Positions 1-10,789 of a stretch of DNA of 64,000 bases are shown one piece after another (positions within the stretch are counted from its first letter, which is position 1; every line of letters begins with the position of its first letter). Below the pieces are notes generated by a model that saw only the letters and a list, made by a program, of their open reading frames with translations, was not told the origin of the DNA and did not search any database. Made by a program: the position numbers and the translations under genes. Origin of the DNA: Hofstenia miamia (lineage: Eukaryota; Xenacoelomorpha; Acoela); assembly GCA_004352715.1 (NCBI GenBank), contig SCFE01000021.1, forward strand, positions 1,308,474 to 1,372,473, given 5' to 3'.

Positions 1-1372
1 TATTCATATATGATATTGATATTTCTTAACCGATGTTGTTGCGCGTTGTCTTTATATGAATTATGAATAGGTAGAGCCGTTATTCTGCTAATGAAAATAA
101 AGCTATGGGATTTATATGCATTTATTCTGCAACCGCACACCTGGATGATAAAATCGAAGTGAACGTTAGTAGCAATCAATATACATTATTTGATGGTAGC
201 CCAGAGGCAAAAATTGTTTCATGACTGGATTGATTTATAATAAGGTTTTTCCGTCCATTGAAACTTCCATTACTCGCATCGCGACATCAACCGCCTTTTT
301 GTAGAGCTAATGTCCTAAATACCTAGTCTTTGTATAATTCGGTACTGACTAGTACTAGACCATATTAATGGTTCTTTGAGAAATTCAGTTTGTGATAAGG
401 TCCTTGGACCTTCCTTTCGAAGTTTAAGTTGAGGCAATATCATATTTTTCGTTATCTCAATTTGCATGTTTAATTTTATATAAATTTGGCTTGGCGTAAT
501 TCGAAGCCATTTGCTCGTATTATGCAGTTTCTGTATTATAAATATTTTCACTTTAAAGTCAAATTATAAATTAACTTTTTGTGTTTAAATATTTAAACAC
601 TGTTATAAACAAATTACTGGTTATAAATGCGATTTGGTGACTACGTTGCAATACAACTTCTCCTCGCTGATTTCTGTCGCAGACCTGTCTAGCACATACA
701 CTCGCTGTTACAATTCTAGCATTGTTATTATCTTCTTACTTGTCAACTAGTCTTTGTTTAACTGTTTATGAATACACGCTTTAATCCATCTCAAAATTCA
801 TTATTTTAAAATAACTTTTTTGCATTGAAGGAAATTGTGAATTTAATGTCAGGTCTTTTTCTCAACTCATTTGTCCATAAACTTAAAAATGGAATGGAAA
901 TATAGCATTGCTTCAAGCACTGTTTATTATAGATAATTTCGAAATTGTTTTCAGGCATGTTAATGTGTGTTCTGTGTTAAAATGTAAGTTCTTCACACAT
1001 TTCGTTTTATTTTGTTATCGCCGGGCAGTGAATGAGCTTTACCAAGGATAAACGTACTTTAATCATCTAAGATTACTAAAAAGTGTACTTGAAGGTAGAT
1101 TATTTGAAAACCAATTAGATGCATTTGCATAATTTCTAACTAAATTGTTGCTCGCTCTATATCAATGTTGAAAATAAATGTTCCAGTGGAATAACTGTTA
1201 GGTTTTCATTTTATCCCCAGAATTAGGTCGTTCATCCCGAAATCATATGTCCTCTTTTGTCTTCTTGTATAAATATATCAATTGATTGTAAATATAAATA
1301 TAGTTGACCTAATCTATATCATTAATTATATTTCTAGTGTGTATTTAGAATGCTACAGTGAGGCGAGCAAAC
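1..1372. other. 5' flank of the I-BAR gene, no gene seen
   Basis: AT-rich DNA with no convincing coding sequence. Two acceptor-like sites (TTTCTAG ending at 1337 and TATTTAG ending at 1348) lie just before the coding start of the downstream gene, so a non-coding 5' exon could be spliced here. A stop codon in frame with the gene at 1346-1348 argues that this stretch is untranslated. No promoter motif can be assigned with confidence. Confidence 0.5.
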
Positions 1373-3163
1373 ATGAGCATGCTGGTAGATCTTGAGAGGA
1401 CATGCGAAGCATACGACCTACTGAACCTTCACATTCTAAATGAGATTAAACGATATCCAGCATTGATCGAAGATCTTATTGCAAAGGGGCAAAAGTTGCA
1501 GGCATGCATCAAACAAACTGTGGTTGCTCTCTCTGGATTTATTGGTAGTATGCAATGTTTGGCTGACTCTGCTTCAAAGAGTAGAGGCAGTACAAAGGAT
1601 TTTGGAACGCATCTCACTATGCTCTCTCGTAGACATAGAAGTGTTGAAGAAGACCTCTCTGTACTCGCTGATGTCATTGATAAATCATTTGTAGGGTTGT
1701 TACGTAGTCGCAATGCCACCTATCGCAAAGAGGGTGAACTGTTATCAAAAGATTATCAACGCACATGTTTAAGAGCAAAAACCGAACTTAGGAAGTTAAT
1801 GCCATCTAAAAAAGATAAGAAAAAAAATCGAACATCCACGGTTGATGATTTAATAGGGCCAGAGTTAAGAGAGGGGTATCATCGTTATGAAGAATTTCTC
1901 AGACTTTCTTTGCAGGAGATTATGCAAATGGAACGAAGAAATATGTGCGCTGTATATTCATGTATGAGACCTTGTGTAGAATGCGAATTAAAAATTTTCC
2001 GCCAGCATGATGGCATTGTCAAGATCGCTACTGAATTAGACAAAGTGTGCGAGAATCCTTTGGTCTTGCCTCCTTCATCAATCCATGCAATTAACGATAT
2101 CAAAGGAGTTAATCTGGAAACAGTGTTTAAACCTTCCGCCAGTACCAACATCAATAATCATTCACCAGCTACCTCACCGACCACTCCGGATCTCAGAAAC
2201 GGTTGTCGTAAGCTCAGTATGACAAGCATCTCGAGTTCCAGCTCATCGGATAGCACCACCAGCCAAATTGTTGCCAGTATAGATTCAGGGTTTCATTCGC
2301 AAAGCGAACATGTTGGGCAATTAGGAGATTTCAGTGGGAGCGACAGTAGTGATTTGTCCGCACCTCGCATTTCAGAACGAGTAATCCCTCCAGCAAAGCC
2401 AATGCGTAGAGGCTCAATGAAATCTGATGATTTTACTGTCCTTAAGCAATTCCGTGATGATGCGATGCTAAAAAGGAATACAATTGCTTGGCCGCCTCAA
2501 GCTGATGGAAACCTAATACCCTCAAGTTCGACATCAGATGTAGAAGCTAATACTCCAATTGGGTTGGTAAAGAAATCCATCGATGTTCTAGAGTTTAACA
2601 GTCATCAATCTCGAAGCGTCTCTGGAGGGGCTAGTACTCTTCGTCGCAGTAAATCTGCGGTTACCGATCGTCAGGTGGATACAGCGGCAATCAGAGTTTT
2701 TTCTTCTCACATGCCTGGAAAACAATTGTCTCCTGTGCGAGTAGATGCACGAGTTGACGATCCGTGGGTACCCCAAAAAAGTAATATCATTCATTCTTCG
2801 GAATCACAAAACTCTTCAACTGATACTCTGGATGAGTGTCTTAATGTCCCACCGGCATTTCGAGAAAAGCGGGCAGCCAGTGCGTCACCTGAACGCCGTA
2901 CCACGCAACCATCACAGCCGCCACCACCTGTTAGAGAAGTTCGTTTTTCAGGCATCGTTTCTTGCAAAGAGGAAAGCAGCAGTAGTGATAGCGACAACGA
3001 CATTTCATTGCAATCGTTTTCAGCACGTAGGGCCAGCATTGCAATGCGTTTTGGTGTGAAACCTCCTGAAGAAAAGGTTGCAGAAAATACCGCTGATAAT
3101 GAAGCTATATCTCCTGCTTTAGTTGAAGCACGTCGTAGTTTAAGAAAAACTGGTCACTTGTAA
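1373..3163 (+). CDS. MTSS1/MIM-like I-BAR domain protein, intronless
   Basis: This 596-codon ORF resembles MTSS1 (missing-in-metastasis) family proteins, which bind phosphoinositide membranes through an I-BAR (IMD) domain and promote actin-rich protrusions at the plasma membrane. Residues 1-230 follow the family pattern: a start followed by an (E)R/K-x-C motif, a KLQ-x(5)-TVVA segment, SRGSTKDFG (family TRGGTREIG), RRHRSVEEDL, and a lysine patch KKDKKKNR near residue 146. A PPSS-x(5)-DIKG segment ends the domain, as in vertebrate MTSS1. The rest is serine/proline-rich and probably disordered, with a PPPP run. The C-terminus (ALVEARRSLRKT) resembles a shortened actin-binding WH2 motif. The ATG at 1373 was chosen because it matches the family N-terminus; ATG 1379 is equally possible, and an in-frame stop lies at 1346. 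Vertebrate orthologues are multi-exon and about 750 residues long. The uninterrupted frame here suggests intron loss or a retrocopy. The GC content is clearly above that of its surroundings. Confidence 0.85.
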   Translation: MSMLVDLERTCEAYDLLNLHILNEIKRYPALIEDLIAKGQKLQACIKQTVVALSGFIGSMQCLADSASKSRGSTKDFGTHLTMLSRRHRSVEEDLSVLADVIDKSFVGLLRSRNATYRKEGELLSKDYQRTCLRAKTELRKLMPSKKDKKKNRTSTVDDLIGPELREGYHRYEEFLRLSLQEIMQMERRNMCAVYSCMRPCVECELKIFRQHDGIVKIATELDKVCENPLVLPPSSIHAINDIKGVNLETVFKPSASTNINNHSPATSPTTPDLRNGCRKLSMTSISSSSSSDSTTSQIVASIDSGFHSQSEHVGQLGDFSGSDSSDLSAPRISERVIPPAKPMRRGSMKSDDFTVLKQFRDDAMLKRNTIAWPPQADGNLIPSSSTSDVEANTPIGLVKKSIDVLEFNSHQSRSVSGGASTLRRSKSAVTDRQVDTAAIRVFSSHMPGKQLSPVRVDARVDDPWVPQKSNIIHSSESQNSSTDTLDECLNVPPAFREKRAASASPERRTTQPSQPPPPVREVRFSGIVSCKEESSSSDSDNDISLQSFSARRASIAMRFGVKPPEEKVAENTADNEAISPALVEARRSLRKTGHL

Positions 3164-3658
3164 TTATACGCTAGTTTGCAGCATGTACCTTTGAGTGCAT
3201 TTTATACTGTCTTTTTTTAATTAGTTTTAGTTGGTTTAGGTGTTGAACAATTTTTTATTAATGTTATATTTTGCAATTTATGTATTCTCTTATTGTCTAA
3301 TAATTTAGTGCAGTAAATGTACAAATTTTAATTTATCTAATTGTGTTTAACTGATTATGCAATGTCTTAAATTGTTTTCTTACGTTTTGTTTAACGTTTA
3401 TCAATCCCACCATTCAATGATTAATCAATTCATAACAGTGTGATATTGGTAAACGTAATTTTGTCTTAGCATATTCATTTTGAATATTCTAACAAAATGT
3501 AGAGTTGTTTTGTAGCAAAGTAATGTTATTTTGCAGTCTTTTACTTTTCCACCTTACTATTTCAATTTACAATGCAGTTTCTGTATGCAAATTCGTATTT
3601 ATTCACCTTTATGCCAAACCTTGAAAAATGTTGATTCATATGCGATATACGAAAAAAA

Positions 3659-3664
3659 AATAAA
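3659..3664 (+). terminator. candidate polyadenylation signal
   Basis: A canonical AATAAA hexamer lies 496 bp after the I-BAR stop codon, within an A-rich run. It is the best poly(A) signal seen in the 3' region; in DNA this AT-rich, chance matches are common. Confidence 0.4.
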
Positions 3665-4224
3665 ATTTACATAATTTTGAACTTGTTTAAAATCAAATAC
3701 CAGAAAGTAAGAGATCTCATAAAACAAGTGAGAACGATTAAGTTCATCAACTTATGCAAAGCCTGGACTAAAATCGACTAAATTATCCGATAATTTCAAT
3801 GTCATTTCCAATGTTCTATACGTTTGTGGTTAACATATCACATACTGCATTTAGCAACTAAGTAGAACAGAAAAACATTAAACAACTCTACAATTTCAAA
3901 CATCTAAGAAATGCGGACTAAGTTATGAGATAAAACTTTTAAAGCACTTTGAGGGAAAACATTAAAAAATCATTGATTTTGTTAACCAAGTTTAAATTCG
4001 AAAGATGATTACTTCCAATGTTAAGATTCATTGCTATAAACTATTGTTAAGTCTAGTAAATGTATTAATCAATGTTTTTACTAAGGTTTTTAAAAATGCT
4101 CAATAATTCTCAACAGTAAGTATGATTATAGTCTGACTCATATATGATGCACAAATGTATTTTTCATAGCTCTAAATATATTCCATCGAATCCCTTACAT
4201 GATTATTAGTCATGTAACATATAT
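3665..4224. other. AT-rich intergenic DNA
   Basis: No gene, RNA or recognisable repeat seen. Confidence 0.5.
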
Positions 4225-4600
4225 TCTATTATATAAAGAGCAAAATGTGTGTCTGCTTATAACTCAGAAACTTTTAGACCTAGGTATCAACATCATATAT
4301 TTTTATAACCCACATGACCTCCTCGAAGTTTTAGGCACATTTAATCAATGAATTAATTAGTGAACTAATTATTGACTTAAATGCTCCTATAATTCATTTC
4401 TTTATATAAATAGCATTTCATAGTTAATCTTATTGTTTTGCAGCTGTTTTAGGGAGAATTTCCCTGTTTGCACAGGTAGCTTAAGGAAAATTTCCCAGTT
4501 TTTGTAGATATAGCTTTTTATTGTGAGGGAAAATATCCCAAGGAGAATTTTCTACTTTTTTGAATGCATTTCGCGAGCGAAGCATGGGCCAAACAGCTAG
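4225..4600 (+). mobile_element. Helitron-like non-autonomous element (candidate)
   Basis: The right end carries the marks of a Helitron 3' terminus: a short hairpin TTCGC-GA-GCGAA (4570-4581), about 15 nt, then CTAG at 4597-4600 followed by T. The left end begins TCTATTATATAAAGAGC, like the TC-starting, A/T-rich 5' ends of animal Helitrons. There are no terminal inverted repeats and no Rep/helicase coding capacity, so it would be non-autonomous. The 5' boundary is the weak point, because the preceding base is T rather than the expected A. Confidence 0.5.
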
Positions 4601-5308
4601 TTTTCTATAAATTCAATTTTGCACTCTAAAAGGGGTTAGCTTAATCTATAAATTTTGAAACTAATATACATAAAATGGGATATAAATCTTATCTATTCTT
4701 AGTATCCTTTACTCACTTTCTAGTAATTAATTTCGAAGTGTAAATCCAGCCCATATAGCTCAAACTTAAATCATTTTAAAAATTAAAATGTTCCTCCTTA
4801 CTTTTATGACACATGAAATATATTCAATTATGTGAATAATTGAAAGCGTTTTGGTCTTCGCATAAAATGGCGAGAAAGCAATGGCACTTTTTAAAGAGGA
4901 ATTATACAATGTACATAGGCTATGAACAACCATCTCTAGCAATCACCTTCGGAAAAATTGGAAAAGCGTAACATTACCAAGTATGAAATTATGAAAAATT
5001 TTTAAAAACCAACGAATTCCCCTTTTTGATTTACTTTCGATGTAAACATTAAAGTAATTATTGAATATTGTAGCAAATATAAAAAGTCTTAAATGCACCT
5101 AAAATAGTCTCACATGCACCTAAAATAGTCTCAAATAATTCTTAAGTTTCTGCATGTCAAATAGTATTTATAATAGCGAATCGGAGGTATCATTATTTAA
5201 AAGATCAAAATTATCGTACACACAACCTTGGGCAGGAATTATGAAAATCAAATATTTTAAGCAATATAAATAATTACTGTACATATTTTACCAATTTCTC
5301 AGTATATT
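4601..5308. other. AT-rich intergenic DNA with a 21-bp tandem duplication
   Basis: No coding sequence seen. A 21-bp unit beginning ATGCACCTAAAATAGTCTCA is repeated head to tail at 5093 and 5114. Confidence 0.5.
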
Positions 5309-5309
5309 A

Positions 5310-5865
5310 AAGGTGGGTTTACAGCTTATCAATGAATTATAATACCTCTAAATTGAGAAGAATGCATTGTTGTTGATACGCTGTTTACAGCGTCTTAATT
5401 GAACTTGTTTATCACACTTTTATTTGTTATTGGTACAGCGTTTACAGCTGACTAATCCCAATTGAATCTTATAATTCAAAACATTTGGGATTAGAGATAT
5501 CCCACAGAAACGTTTTTCCTTTACCTTTTTCAAGCAATTGGGTCGTGATTCTTTCCTGTTGCATTCCTAGTTTCGAATGAATATAATTAATTCAATGTCT
5601 ACACTAGCGTAATGACTTATGAAAGGAATGAAAGACGAAATATCAAAAGTGGTTTGATCGTCTTTCATCTCAATTGTGGAAACATGATCGTCTTTCAAGT
5701 GTTTACAGCAGTATTAGGCAATTGATAAGCTCGATTACGCATTCTTTTGATTTCATTAGTTTTATTAATTGATCGTTTTTCACAGCTGTTTACAGCTGAA
5801 TTTGTGCTAATTGAGCACTCGATTGTGAAATATTATATTTCATTGATAAGCTGTAAACACACCTT
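5310..5865. mobile_element. MITE with ~36-bp terminal inverted repeats and TA target duplication
   Basis: The left end AAGGTGGGTTTACAGCTTAT and the reverse complement of the right end (AAGGTGTGTTTACAGCTTAT) match over about 36 bp with two or three differences. Each end is flanked by TA (5308-5309 and 5866-5867). The interior has no ORF but repeats GTTTACAGC-type motifs in both orientations (around 5390, 5448, 5701, 5788), so much of the element can fold back. The TA duplication suggests mobilisation by a Tc1/mariner-type transposase. Confidence 0.75.
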
Positions 5866-5956
5866 TAGATATTCAGAAATCTGAATTAATATTTTAAGCT
5901 TCACTTGGATTCTTCAACAATTTTTAAATTTTGAATTGGTGATCCTCATAAAAGGG

Positions 5957-7071
5957 TATATCCTCGTCAGCAGCCAAGTACTAAATTTAGTACTTATTAT
6001 AAGCATACCTACAGAGACAAATTCACACTATTTCTACTTGTGCATTAAAGTAATAATTATTTGTTAGTTTCACTACACGCAATTTTTCCTTCAGGTTTCT
6101 GTTAGCTTTAGAATTGGAATTATTGCAATTACATTGTGATGACAAGAAAACAAAAGTCAATAGTTCAGTTGCTTCTTGTAATACATGATTTTTTAGTATT
6201 AGATTGCCTCAATAATTGCTTTGAATATATATATCAACGTGCATATTTGCTATTTATATTCAAACTTTTTATTAAAATCTATTTTTTGTCACTAAAAATA
6301 TATTTTTTATTAGTACTAAATTTAGGACTCTGTGACTGTATTGAGCTCATTGACTCATACCTTGAAAAATATTTCCCAATAACATGTTGGGGAAAAAACT
6401 GCGTTTTTTACCAATCCCTAACCAAATTTTGGCATAATTTTGTAATTAACATTGGTTATATATTTTCAAATTTTGTGGAAATCGTATATATACAGGCTCT
6501 AGATAGTATGGGATTTGTATCCACTGCCAAAAATTGCGATTTTCTATAGTATCCAACGCCTTTTTGATAGAAAGCCAGAATAATTCATTTTATCCAAAAA
6601 ATTTTACATTGATCATTTGGAATAGGGGTTTAATTTCTAATGTGTAAGTTTCAGGTTTTTAGACCCTTATCCAGCGCCCTCCGTCATAGTATCTTGCGCC
6701 CGTATAATTTTTTTGCATCCAACGCCTTGTAGATATTTTGAACATTTGAATCCAAAGCCCATCTATTTATATATATTCATAAATAGAAATAATTTCATTA
6801 ATGAAAGTTCCATTTTTGTTATAAATTGTTCAATTAGAAGATTATTTTGTATGAATTTAGAATGTTGTAATCAAGCTTTAAATATAAATGTGCAACAAAA
6901 TGTCATGTATTAAGACACAAAGTAATAAATATAGGAGTATTTATTTATCCTAGGAGAGGACTAGAGCAAAAATTTTTTCCCTGTGTGTTATTTGTTTCAC
7001 CTATAAACTAATGATAGAAAAATGTTTAAACTTTTTTGTCATTTTCATATAGTGACGCTGACGAGGATATA
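5957..7071. mobile_element. putative DNA transposon with 15-bp inverted ends inside a LINE
   Basis: TATATCCTCGTCAGC at 5957-5971 recurs as a perfect reverse complement at 7057-7071. LINE reverse-transcriptase sequence starts directly after the right end. The interior contains a 137-codon plus-strand ORF (6136-6549) rich in Phe, Leu and Ile with no recognisable domain, which is probably a chance ORF in AT-rich DNA. No target-site duplication could be established. Confidence 0.4.
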
Positions 7072-8042
7072 GTAACAAGTCCTGGATACCGTGCAATGCT
7101 TATGCAATTACTTTTCAATGCATAAATTACGAATTAATGCCGAAAAAACTGAATTTTGTTTACTTAAGCCTCATAATTTTGAAAAAATTCGTCATAAAAA
7201 ATTTTAATAGTAAAAAATACCAAAATTCCCGAAGTTACTTCTTTTAAATATTTAGGGGTTACTTTTGACTCAAATTTATTATTTAATGAACATGTTAAAT
7301 CATTACAAAAGAAAATTGCTATTGGTATAAAAACAATAGGCCACGTTCTAAGGCAACTACCAGAAAATGCAATTGTACAACTTCTCCATTCATTGGTAAT
7401 TAGCCACTTTAATTATAGTAGTATTCTATTTTCAAACATACGCGAAGAACTAATTAAAAAGCTCGAAACTCAATATAAATGGGCCATTAATGTTTGTAAA
7501 CGAAGATCTAGTGCTTTAAAAAAATATATTTATAAATCAATCCCAATTCCTAAGCAGTTAATTCAAACAAATACCGCCACCAAATTTTATAAAATTGTAA
7601 AATTGCTTCCACCCTATAATTGCATAAAAATTCCAGAATTTTCGAACAAGATCAACGAAAGAACAAAAAGATTTACTGTAAACAAGTATAAATCTAAAAT
7701 AAAGCGAAATTCTTTTATAAATAATGCAATAAGGCAATGGAATGAATTTCCCCAAGAGATCAAATGTATTAAAAATGTAAAACACTTTCGCAAACGTGTT
7801 AAGGAATTAATTCTAAAGCAAAAGTTCATCTGTGGAAAAGCTTGGGTAGGCTACAAATTTTATAATACTGATTATACTACTACTACAAGACTATAATATC
7901 CGTAGCCTAAAATGACGCTTTTCTTGTATATATTTCATGTCTTTTTATTATTCTTGTACATTATTGACGCTATTTAGAGAACTTATCAGTTTCTGAAATT
8001 GTAAATAAAAGTCTCTAAATATAGAATATCTTATCTTATCTT
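7072..8042 (+). mobile_element. 3' fragment of a LINE (RT C-terminal part and tail)
   Basis: After a disrupted start, the translation shows the post-catalytic part of a LINE RT: KLRINAEKTEF, then FKYLGVTFDS, then a 167-codon open stretch (7393-7896) ending with the RQWNEFPQEI element common to LINE C-termini. The stops between 7130 and 7210 show that it is a pseudogene. The 3' end carries a short run of TATCT units (8026-8041). The same tail in antisense marks the LINE that begins at 11551, so both belong to one family. The 5' side is lost at the inverted-end element. Confidence 0.8.
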
Positions 8043-8235
8043 AAACATACATTTGAAAAATTTGTAATACGAGTGTGTATAAAGTTCTTCATTGCTAAAA
8101 ATAAAATCCATGCAACAGCTGCTGGATTAAATCAATTTAATACTGTAATTAATCAAATTTTTTAATAACGACTAGTGGTATCAGTCAGCTATACGTTAAA
8201 TAGAACATTCCTCTAGTTTCGCTTGTTCGTGGTAG

Positions 8236-8909
8236 TTGCAATATGTCAGCAGCAGAATTCAATTAGAAATGGGGTTCGCTTTGAGCCTTGGAATCAAGAA
8301 GTTTACTGACAGGCTACACCCAGATGAACCATGTCACGACCGGGACTTAAGAGAAAAAGCATTAGACATTCAAGAAATTTTTATAATTTTTTTGTGTGAT
8401 GTGAATATACTACTTGTTAGTAGCAAGATTCGTTTTTTACGAAGGGCATCTATCTAAAAAATTGCAATCATATACAATACACGACTTGTATATTCTATGT
8501 CCAGAAGGCATTAGATGTTGCCAGTTACTAACCCAGTATTTTTCAATACACAAATTACGCATTAGGGTCGAGAAAACGCAATTTTGCATAACGAATCCCT
8601 CATTTAACATTACCCTGCATACAAACAAAAATTGACTATAAAAAAATGCAACTATTTCTCCAATTGCTACTTTTAAATATTTAGGACTTTCAAGACTTTC
8701 ATTTTTTGAACACGTTTATTCTATGCAGAAAAAAATTGCTGTGGCGTATAAAATAATTTTTACTTTACTGACGAATTACCTCCTCATGCAATAATTCAGC
8801 TATTTCATGCATTTGTTATGAGCCATTAAGGAAGTATACTATTTTCAAATTTGAAAACGTTTATTAATATACTTTAGCTGCAATATAAATGGCCCTTAAT
8901 GTTTGTATA
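8236..8909 (+). pseudogene. second degraded LINE RT fragment
   Basis: Broken frames give KLRIRVEKTQF (about 8550), FKYLGLS (about 8675) and QYKWP (about 8880). These parallel the KLRINAEKTEF, FKYLGVT and QYKWA of the fragment at 7072-8042, so this is a diverged copy of the same RT region in the same orientation. It is truncated by the inverted-repeat element starting at 8920. Several stops and frameshifts are present. Confidence 0.7.
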
Positions 8910-8919
8910 TAAAATTCTA

Positions 8920-9981
8920 CACTTTTTACCGTTCAATTTAAAAATTTACGCATTCTAATTAAAAATACTTCATTCAAATTAAAACACAACGCAATCAATT
9001 TAAAATGAATATCAGACTACAGCATCATTAAAAAAATGAAACTAAGAAACAAAACAAACTATAAACTAATACAATGCTTACTGTATTCTCCATGCAATAA
9101 ATCATCTTCAGCCATAAATCTTGTTTATAGGCTCTATATTTGCTGCAAAAAATTGCATGAATAGAGCCATCATGATTATCCTCAACACAATTGAGCTATA
9201 GATAAAAAATGAAATTTAATGAGATATTCCACATTTATTGTTCAGAGAAAAACATTCGTAAAATGCTATATATTCTTACTTTATACATCCTAACTTATTC
9301 CTAGAAGCCTTTCTACAATTTAGTAAAGGACATATCACAAGAGAAGTATCCATAAGCATAGTACGACGACATCTTGATGGAACTAACTTTATATTGAAAA
9401 AAAATATGAATAAGCAAAGAGCATTTGCTGAATCTATATTAAAGCTTAAATCGCAGCATAAAATTTTCTATTACCAGGATGAGAGTAATTTAAATGTTTT
9501 GCAAAAGGCTTTAGAGAAGGTGGATTTGAGGCCACAGATTGAATTTTTTGGTCCTCTGTCAAACCCAGTACTAAGGAGCTTAATGTAGTTATAGGCAAGC
9601 ACAAGCATTAGAAAATCTTCAAACTGATAGACTTATGAGTTATAGGTTGAATCAAGTGAAAGGTATTTTTGATGATTTTATCATCCTTGCAATGGCCCTA
9701 TTCATGCAATTCCTACATACAGAATGTACAGAGGCTATACACAAGATTTATGGCTGAAGATGACGTACTGCATGAAGAATATAGTAAACATTGTATTAGT
9801 TTATAGTTTGCTTTGTTTCTTAGTTTCATTTTTTAATAATGTCATAGCCTGATATTTATTTAAATTGAAATACTTATGTTTAAGTTTGAATTGCTTAATT
9901 TTTAATTTGAATAACTTATCATTTGAATGCAGTAATTTTTAATTTGACTGCGTTAGTTTTTAATTTGAACGGTAAAAGGTG
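8920..9981. mobile_element. Tc1/mariner-type element with ~270-bp imperfect inverted arms
   Basis: The left end (CACTTTTTACCGTTCAA) and the right end (reverse complement CACCTTTTACCGTTCAA) are both flanked by TA (8918-8919 and 9982-9983). Homology between the arms continues inward for roughly 250-290 bp. It includes sub-repeats of a CAAATTAAAAATTA type and part of the transposase coding sequence: ATAAATCTTG near 9115 mirrors 9745-9755. The element is therefore a foldback, in which the 3' coding end has been copied in inverted orientation onto the left side. Confidence 0.75.
9302..9780 (+). pseudogene. Tc1/mariner-like transposase remnant
   Basis: A 95-codon open stretch (9302-9588) reads VRRHLDGTNFILKK and then IFYYQDESNLN. 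This is the arrangement seen around the first catalytic Asp of Tc1/mariner DDE transposases (usually DET/DES-x-FN). After frameshifts, NGPIHAIPTY near 9690 corresponds to the second catalytic block (family DNAPIH), in which the catalytic Asp is not seen. The N-terminal DNA-binding domain is absent. It lies inside the TA-flanked inverted-repeat element, which it presumably once mobilised. Confidence 0.65.
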
Positions 9982-9983
9982 TA

Positions 9984-10789
9984 TTACCACAAAAATTATG
10001 TTTTGGAAACGTGTCCTTCTCCCAAAAAGCTGATATAAATCTATTGCTACTAACAATGTTTTTCAAACTGATAAACAATTTCTGTCGTATAAGATAGAGC
10101 TTCTGAATGAGAGTTGGAACTGAAGCAGACCCAGTGCCACCCAGAAACTTTACCAGGCGAACCAGTATATTAATTCCAGAATTATTTTATCCTACCCTGA
10201 CCCAGTTATATAATTTTTTTCTATATTTATTGCATAATTTACCCATTTTTTAATATTGCATTATGTATTTAATATTACATCAAAACTACTGAAGTCAACG
10301 CCAACTATTTTAAATAATCAAGGCCAAAATTAACAACCAAGAAAGGTCTGTCGACAGAAAAATCTAGTAACGGAGATTAACTGCAACAATGACTTGAGCT
10401 ACTAGTTGGGCATGGTCCCGCTTTTTCGTGGTGTGATCAGCAATCGAAAAGTGACGCTCGCTTTCAGCTTCAGAAACTCAATAAACAAGAGCTGGGGAAC
10501 AACACGTGACAGATTAGGAAACTTGTTTTCGTGTGCTTTCCATAAAAAATAGAAAAATGTATGTAACTGAGTATTCACTAAATGCATACATAGATCAATT
10601 TCGACGATATTTATGATAATATATGAAGAAACGTAGTGACTCAGTCTTGAGCCAATTCTAAAATTAATTCAGACATAGAATTGGACCTAGTACAATATTT
10701 ATCTAACTGGATTGACACAGACAAGATCCAATTCTAACTCTGTACTGAATTCAGAAATATTTTCAATAGACTATCTAAGAAATACGTTG
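9984..10789. other. AT-rich DNA, nothing recognised
   Basis: Only short chance ORFs are present. No homology, repeat or RNA gene can be supported. Confidence 0.5.

Noticed and set aside
1358-1372. Upstream extension of the I-BAR ORF beginning with GTG
   Set aside because: Nuclear genes of animals rarely start at GTG, and the family N-terminus aligns with the ATG at 1373.
1429-3059. Antisense and alternative-frame ORFs inside the I-BAR gene
   Set aside because: They overlap a recognised coding frame and have no domain or motif of their own.
4440-4560. GGGAGAATTTCCC-like palindromes as NF-kB-type regulatory sites
   Set aside because: They fall within the candidate Helitron and are repeated degenerate strings; there is no evidence of regulatory function.
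6136-6549. 137-codon hydrophobic ORF as a membrane protein gene
   Set aside because: Its composition is what poly-T-rich DNA yields by chance. No topology pattern or relative is recognised, and it lies inside a putative transposon.
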